A program made the position numbers and the translations under genes. From Streptomyces spiroverticillatus (GTDB lineage: Bacteria; Actinomycetota; Actinomycetes; Streptomycetales; Streptomycetaceae), in NCBI GenBank assembly GCA_014650415.1, contig BMUX01000010.1:247702-311701 (forward strand): DNA of 64,000 nt, given 5' to 3'. The notes under the pieces were generated by a model that saw only the letters and a program-made list of their open reading frames with translations, ran no database searches and was not told the DNA's origin. Within the stretch, counting starts at the first letter, position 1; each line of letters opens with the position of its first letter. Shown piece by piece: positions 58,830-64,000 of this stretch.

Positions 58830-59083
58830 CACTTCGCCCCGGCGCGGCCGTACCGGCGCTCGAAGCGCTCCACGCGGCCCGCGGTGTCCATGACCCGGGC
58901 GGTGCCGGTGTAGAAGGGGTGGCTCACCGAGGAGATCTCGACGTCGACCACCGGGTAGGTGTTGCCGTCCTCCCACTGCACGGTCTTGGTGCTGGTGGCC
59001 GTGGAGCGGGTGAGGAAGGCCGATCCCGCGGCGGTGTCGCGGAAGACGACGGGGCCGTAGGCGGGGTGGATTCCGTGCTGCAT
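58829..59083 (-). CDS. rpmE2: Ribosomal protein L31, type B (zinc-free)
   Basis: An 84-residue L31 of type B: MQHGIHPAYGPVVFRDTAAG, STKTVQWEDGNTYPVVDVEI and SVSHPFYTGTARVMD. It has no CxxC zinc ligands, so it can replace zinc-containing L31 when zinc is scarce. It sits between L33 and the CobW-like gene. Confidence 0.95.
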   Translation of the reverse strand: MQHGIHPAYGPVVFRDTAAGSAFLTRSTATSTKTVQWEDGNTYPVVDVEISSVSHPFYTGTARVMDTAGRVERFERRYGRAGAK

Positions 59084-59118
59084 GAGGTTCCTCCAGGGGG
59101 TGTGGCAGGGGCCGGCGG

Positions 59119-59283
59119 TCAGCGTTCCTCGCGGAAGTCGACGTGCCGGGCGACCTTCGGGTCGTACTTGCGCAGGACCAGGCGGTCGGGGCTGGTGCGG
59201 CGGTTCTTGCGGGTCACGTAGGTGAAGCCGGTGCCCGCCGTGGAGCGGAGCTTGATGATCGGGCGTACTTCGTTGCGAGCCAT
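59119..59283 (-). CDS. rpmG: Ribosomal protein L33 (zinc-free paralogue)
   Basis: A 54-residue L33: MARNEVRPIIKLRSTAGTGF, then YVTRKNRRTSPDRLVLRKYD, ending DFREER. No Cys, so a C-minus form used under zinc limitation. First gene of the minus-strand arm leaving the Zur-type operator, followed by L31B 35 bp downstream. Confidence 0.95.
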   Translation of the reverse strand: MARNEVRPIIKLRSTAGTGFTYVTRKNRRTSPDRLVLRKYDPKVARHVDFREER

Positions 59284-59296
59284 GCCGGTAGCATAC

Positions 59297-59317
59297 TGAA
59301 AACGGGAACCATTTTCA
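59297..59317. promoter_or_regulatory. Zur-type operator between divergent ribosomal protein genes
   Basis: TGAAAAC, seven bases, ATTTTCA. A second overlapping pair, GGAACCA (59305-59311) and TGGTTTCC (59322-59329), extends the symmetry. The A/T-rich inverted repeat sits between L33 and L28 genes, where Zur sites are found in streptomycetes. Confidence 0.6.
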
Positions 59318-59366
59318 ATAGTGGTTTCCTCTTCCTCGGATTCCTTGAGAGAGGCAGGTACCGACC

Positions 59367-59603
59367 GTGTCCGCCCACTGCCAGCTGACCGGAGCCAAGC
59401 CCGGCTTCGGCAATCACATCTCCCACTCCCACCGGCGCACCTCGCGCCGCTTCGACCCGAACATCCAGCGCAAGCGCTACTGGCTGCCCAGCGAAGGCAG
59501 GAACGTCCGGCTGACCCTCAGCGCACGCGGGGTCAAGACGGTCGACGTCATCGGCATCGAAGCGGCCGTGGCCCGGATCCGGGCCCGGGGAGGGAAGGTC
59601 TGA
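59367..59603 (+). CDS. rpmB: Ribosomal protein L28 (zinc-starvation paralogue)
   Basis: A 78-residue L28: MSAHCQLTGAKPGFGNHISH, then RRTSRRFDPNIQRKRYWLPS, ending IRARGGKV. It has one Cys only, lacking the CxxC pairs of the zinc form. Start is a GTG at 59367. Its stop overlaps the S14 start (TGATG). Confidence 0.95.
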   Translation: MSAHCQLTGAKPGFGNHISHSHRRTSRRFDPNIQRKRYWLPSEGRNVRLTLSARGVKTVDVIGIEAAVARIRARGGKV

Positions 59604-59908
59604 TGGCGAAGAAGAGCAAGATCGCGAAGAACGAGCAGCGGCGGGCGACCGTCGCGCGGTACGCGGCCCGCAGGGCCGAACTCAAGGGGATCCTGCGCCG
59701 GGCCGACGCCACGGAGGCCGAGCGCGCGGCGGCCGTCGCGGAGCTGCGCCGCCAGCCGCGCGACGCGAGCGCCACCCGGATCCGCAACCGGGACGGCGTG
59801 GACGGCAGGCCGCGCGGTCACCTGCGGAAGTTCGGGCTCTCCCGGGTGCGGATGCGCGAGCAGGCGCATGCGGGGTTCCTGCCGGGGGTCACCAAGTCGT
59901 CGTGGTGA
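59603..59908 (+). CDS. rpsN: Ribosomal protein S14 (zinc-free paralogue)
   Basis: A 101-residue S14 of the long, zinc-free kind: MAKKSKIAKNEQRRATVARY, then RIRNRDGVDGRPRGHLRKFG, ending GFLPGVTKSSW. No Cys. Overlaps L28 by one base. An S18 paralogue often follows in such clusters but is absent here. Confidence 0.95.
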   Translation: MAKKSKIAKNEQRRATVARYAARRAELKGILRRADATEAERAAAVAELRRQPRDASATRIRNRDGVDGRPRGHLRKFGLSRVRMREQAHAGFLPGVTKSSW

Positions 59909-59956
59909 GCTGAGGCGGGCGGGTGGGAGCGCGGCCTGCGGGCCCGCCCGCCCCTC

Positions 59957-60184
59957 TCACCAGCCGATCGTCGGATGCATGCCGTTGCAGCCCGGCTCCT
60001 GGGTCGGGCAGGACGGATGCGGTTCGGGGGCCGCTGGTTCCGGGGGTCCTGGCGGTCCCGACGGCTGCGGGTCCGGGTTCGTGAAGGTCTCGCAGTCGCA
60101 GGCCGTGCAGGGTCCCGCGTACCGCGGGTCGCCGTGCCGGAAGCGCGCGTCCCCGCACCGGCATGTGAATGTCGCCCAGGACAT
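59957..60184 (-). CDS. Small Cys-rich protein
   Basis: A 75-residue protein. The N-terminal half has six Cys in TCRCGD, PCTACDC and nearby, suggesting a zinc ribbon. The middle is a Pro-rich linker, and the end holds two more Cys and PTIGW. ATG at 60184 has GGGG upstream; an ATG three codons earlier is possible. Function unknown. It converges on the S14 gene of the zinc cluster. Confidence 0.55.
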   Translation of the reverse strand: MSWATFTCRCGDARFRHGDPRYAGPCTACDCETFTNPDPQPSGPPGPPEPAAPEPHPSCPTQEPGCNGMHPTIGW

Positions 60185-60439
60185 CGTCCCCACCCCCCGT
60201 CGCCGTGGATCCTCCAGGCTAGTGCGCCCGTGCCGCTGTGGGCCACGGCTGCGGGTGCCCCTCCGGTTGCCGCTACCGTGTGACGTGCCCGTGGCACCGC
60301 GGAATGATCTCCGGGGTACGGCGGTTGGACGTAACGCGGTAGGTGACGCAGTACGTGACGTGACCCGTCACGCGGCACCGGCCGTGGCTCGTCACCCAGG
60401 CTGGGCGCGACTCACAGGTTTGATTCAGAGGGGAACACC

Positions 60440-61832
<1,393 letters not shown>

Positions 61833-61843
<11 letters not shown>

Positions 61844-63083
61844 TCCCGCGCGGGTTCTGCGGGCGCGGATTCTGTTGGTGCGACGAGCCGTCCCGGGAGG
61901 CTTCCTCCTCCTGGGGCGGCTCGTCCGTTTCTTCCTTCTGCGCGATCAGGGGCCGTACGACAAGGAGTTGTACGGTCGCGAGTGCCGCGCACAGGACGGC
62001 GGGGGCCGCCCAGGCGAGCGTCACCCCGGCGTGGACCAGCAGCTGCGTCGCGACGACCGGGGCCGCCACCGTGGCGATGCCCCAGCTGATGCCGTACGCG
62101 GCGAGATAGCGGTCCGTGCCGTACGCCGGCGCGATGCCCGCCACCACCCCGAACACCCGCCCCATGACCAGCGCGTCGCCCAGGCCCCACAGCACGGTGG
62201 CCAGGACGAAGGAGGGCAGGTCGCGGGCGACGGCGTACCAGGCGAGGCCGCACGCCATGACGACGTAACCCAGCGCCAGTGCACGGGAGTTGTCGAGGGC
62301 GGCGAGGCGGCGCAGGCGCAGGGCGGGCTGCGCGGCGACGATGGTCAGGGCTGATGTGGTGAACATGAGGCCCGCGTCGGCGGGTTGGAAGCCGCGCCGT
62401 TCCAGGGTGAGCGGCAGGGCCATGATCACCTGCATGGCGACCAGGGCGAAGGCCGTGCCCGGGAGGAACATGGCCCAGAGGGCGGGATCGCGCCAGGGGT
62501 GGACGGAAGTCGCTTGTGTGGTGGGTGACGTGGGGGACCTGCGGTCGGCGGGCAGGGCGAAGTGCAGGACCAGGGCGCAGGCCAGGCAGGTCAGTGCGTC
62601 GGCCACGAAGAGCCAGCGCAGGTCCCAGCGGCCGAGGCCCGCGGCGATCAGGCCCGCGCCGGTGCCGCCGATCGCGAGGGCGGCGTTCAGCAGGCTGTAC
62701 GCGCGGACGCGTTCGGCGGGGGCCACCGCGTCGGCGATCAGGGCCTGGCTCGGGGGTTCGTACAGCTCGAAGGCGAGGCCGAGGAGGACCGCGAAGACGG
62801 CCACGGCAAACAGTGATCCGGCGGCGGCGATGCCGAGCTGGGCGAGGCCGCAGCCGGTGAGACCGAGAACGATCGTGTGGCGGCGGCCGATGCGTGCGGA
62901 GAGGCGGCCGCCCGCCAGCCGGGAGGGGATGGTCGCGAGGCCGAAGGCGGCGGAGAGGGCACCGGCGGTCGCGGTGCTCGCGCCGAACTCGGTGCTGATG
63001 AGGACGGTGAGGAAGGGGAGGGAGAAGGCGCCGAGGCGGTTGATCGCACGGGCGGTGACCAGGAGCCATACGGTGCGGGGCAT
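61833..63083 (-). CDS. MFS transporter
   Basis: A 416-residue membrane protein with about 12 helices in two halves. The motif between helices 2 and 3 is LAGGRLSARIGRRHTIVLGL, the MFS signature. The C-terminal 30 residues are acidic then basic and soluble (KEETDEPPQEEEASRD). Likely drug or metabolite export. It is divergent from the CGNR zinc-finger gene, which could regulate it, with a 120-bp shared region. Confidence 0.9.
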
Positions 63084-63203
63084 GTCGTTCCCTTCGGGCG
63101 CTGGTCCGGGTGGTGGGGGTCGTGGGTGGTGGTGGGTGGTGGTGGGGGCGTGTGTGACTGGCTAATCGGGTAACGTCGGTCACGCGGGTTCGAGTGAGAA
63201 GCT

Positions 63204-63815
63204 ATGTCGGAAGGGGTGACTGGTCAAGTGGTGTTCGACAGTCACGTGGTGGCGCGGCTGGAACATGCCGTCGCATTGGTGAACGCGCTCACGGAGGGCG
63301 AGGCGCGAGGGCGTCTGTACGCCGTGCCCACGGGGGGTGAGCGGTGGGCCGCCATCGAGGCGGCCGTGCCGCAGGACGCGACGTCGGCGCTCGCCCGGGT
63401 CGAGGGCGCGGGGGAGGCGGACCGGCTCGCCGAGACGGCGCGGCGCATGCGGGTCGTCTTCGAGGCGATCGCGACGCAGGAGTGGGACGCGGCGGCCGAT
63501 GGGGTCAACGTACTGCTGCGCGAGACGAGCGCGCGGCCGAGGCTGGACCGGGGGGACGGGGGCGTCTGGCGGCTGCACTTCCACGGGGCGAACGACACGT
63601 TCGCGTCGGGGGTGGGGGCGAGTTGCGCGACGGCGCTGGCGATGGTGGTGGGGGGTGGGGAGCTGGTCGAGCGGCTCGGGGTGTGCACGGCGGGGCGGTG
63701 CGACCGGGTGTACGTGGATGTTTCGCGGAACGGGGCGCGGAGGTTTTGTTCGGGGGCGTGTCAGAGCCGTGTGAAGGCGGCGACTTTTCGGGCGCGGCGG
63801 GGCGGGGGCGCGTGA
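63204..63815 (+). CDS. CGNR zinc-finger protein
   Basis: A 203-residue protein with an N-terminal ABATE-like helical domain (VARLEHAVALVNALTEGEAR) and a C-terminal CGNR-type zinc finger: GVCTAGRCDRVYVDVSRNGA, then RRFCSGACQSRVKAATFRAR. The family is thought to bind DNA as stress-linked regulators. It is divergent from the MFS gene. ATG at 63204 is the chosen start. Confidence 0.88.
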   Translation: MSEGVTGQVVFDSHVVARLEHAVALVNALTEGEARGRLYAVPTGGERWAAIEAAVPQDATSALARVEGAGEADRLAETARRMRVVFEAIATQEWDAAADGVNVLLRETSARPRLDRGDGGVWRLHFHGANDTFASGVGASCATALAMVVGGGELVERLGVCTAGRCDRVYVDVSRNGARRFCSGACQSRVKAATFRARRGGGA

Positions 63816-63973
63816 AGGGTTCTCCTCTCGAGCGCGCCCCCGCCCTCTTGGGCGCCGCCCCCTCCCTCTTCCGCCCAGCCCCCTTGGGCGGCGGGGCCGC
63901 CCCCCGGGGGCGGGACGGGCGGGCAAGGGGGCGGTACGCCCGATCCGGGCCCGCCCCGGTACCGGCCCCTGCC

Positions 63974-64000
63974 CGCACCTTGGGTGCCGGGTGCGCGCAG
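63974..64000 (+). repeat. 27-nt repeat shared with 21703-21729
   Basis: CGCACCTTGGGTGCC then GGGTGCGCGCAG matches the earlier copy at 25 of 27 bases. It lies in 185 bp of G/C-rich DNA after the CGNR gene, which also has a GCCCCCTTGGGCGGC hairpin and no gene. Confidence 0.7.

Overview
The window is high-GC actinobacterial chromosome, almost certainly from Streptomyces or a close relative. Signs of this are the extreme G/C third-position bias, GTG starts, ATGA/GTGA gene overlaps, a perfect streptomycete-type parS site, a mycothiol-dependent-type enzyme, zinc-free ribosomal protein paralogues around a Zur-type operator, and short interspersed repeats of kinds that recur in Streptomyces intergenic DNA. 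No prophage, transposase, integrase, CRISPR array or rRNA was seen.

Layout. 1-3.5 kb: the 3' part of a secreted GH30 galactanase-like enzyme with a ricin-type lectin domain, convergent with a GH35 beta-galactosidase that has a LacI-type operator upstream. 3.6-9.2 kb: a two-component system (histidine kinase and OmpR regulator) divergent from a lipoprotein / periplasmic adaptor / ABC ATPase / ABC permease operon of MacAB type; parS lies in the 3' end of the kinase gene. 9.2-17.5 kb: small metabolic and regulatory genes, including a toxin-antitoxin-like pair beside 36-nt and 33-nt tandem repeats and a methyltransferase gene broken by a short palindromic element. 17.5-19.7 kb: an ABC exporter-type half-transporter translationally coupled to an uncharacterised 47-residue peptide. 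20-24.2 kb: SnoaL-like, FMN-binding, VOC, acyl-CoA ligase and small PH-like genes.

24.5-39.1 kb is a coherent locus for alpha-1,3-glucan (mutan/nigeran-type) use. Two very large secreted multidomain GH87 enzymes cut the polymer, a LacI-family regulator senses the products, a binding-protein/two-permease ABC importer takes up oligosaccharides, and a GH13 alpha-glucosidase finishes the job in the cytoplasm. A ten-base word (AGCGCTGCAA) is shared by the region upstream of the first GH87 gene and the palindrome upstream of the regulator.

39.2-45.2 kb: a stand-alone KAS III-like enzyme, a 757-residue protein of unknown function whose start codon overlaps the CCA end of a 76-nt tRNA-like cloverleaf, an NADP-type glutamate dehydrogenase and a secreted protein. 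45.4-52.8 kb: a tightly coupled five-gene operon (zinc-finger protein, unknown protein, VWA protein, MoxR AAA+ ATPase, DUF5682 protein) that looks like the E. coli yehLMPQ-type system, a proposed NTP-dependent conflict or quality-control module.

52.8-64 kb: a flavin/F420-type oxidoreductase, a cytochrome P450, a DUF899 protein, a hydrolase divergent from a MarR-GNAT fusion regulator, a zinc-starvation cluster (CobW-like protein without a P-loop, L31B, L33 / L28, S14), dihydrolipoyl dehydrogenase, an MFS transporter and a CGNR zinc-finger protein. Three unrelated genes (the LacI regulator, the alpha-glucosidase and gdhA) carry tandem duplications of their own 3' ends including the stop codon.
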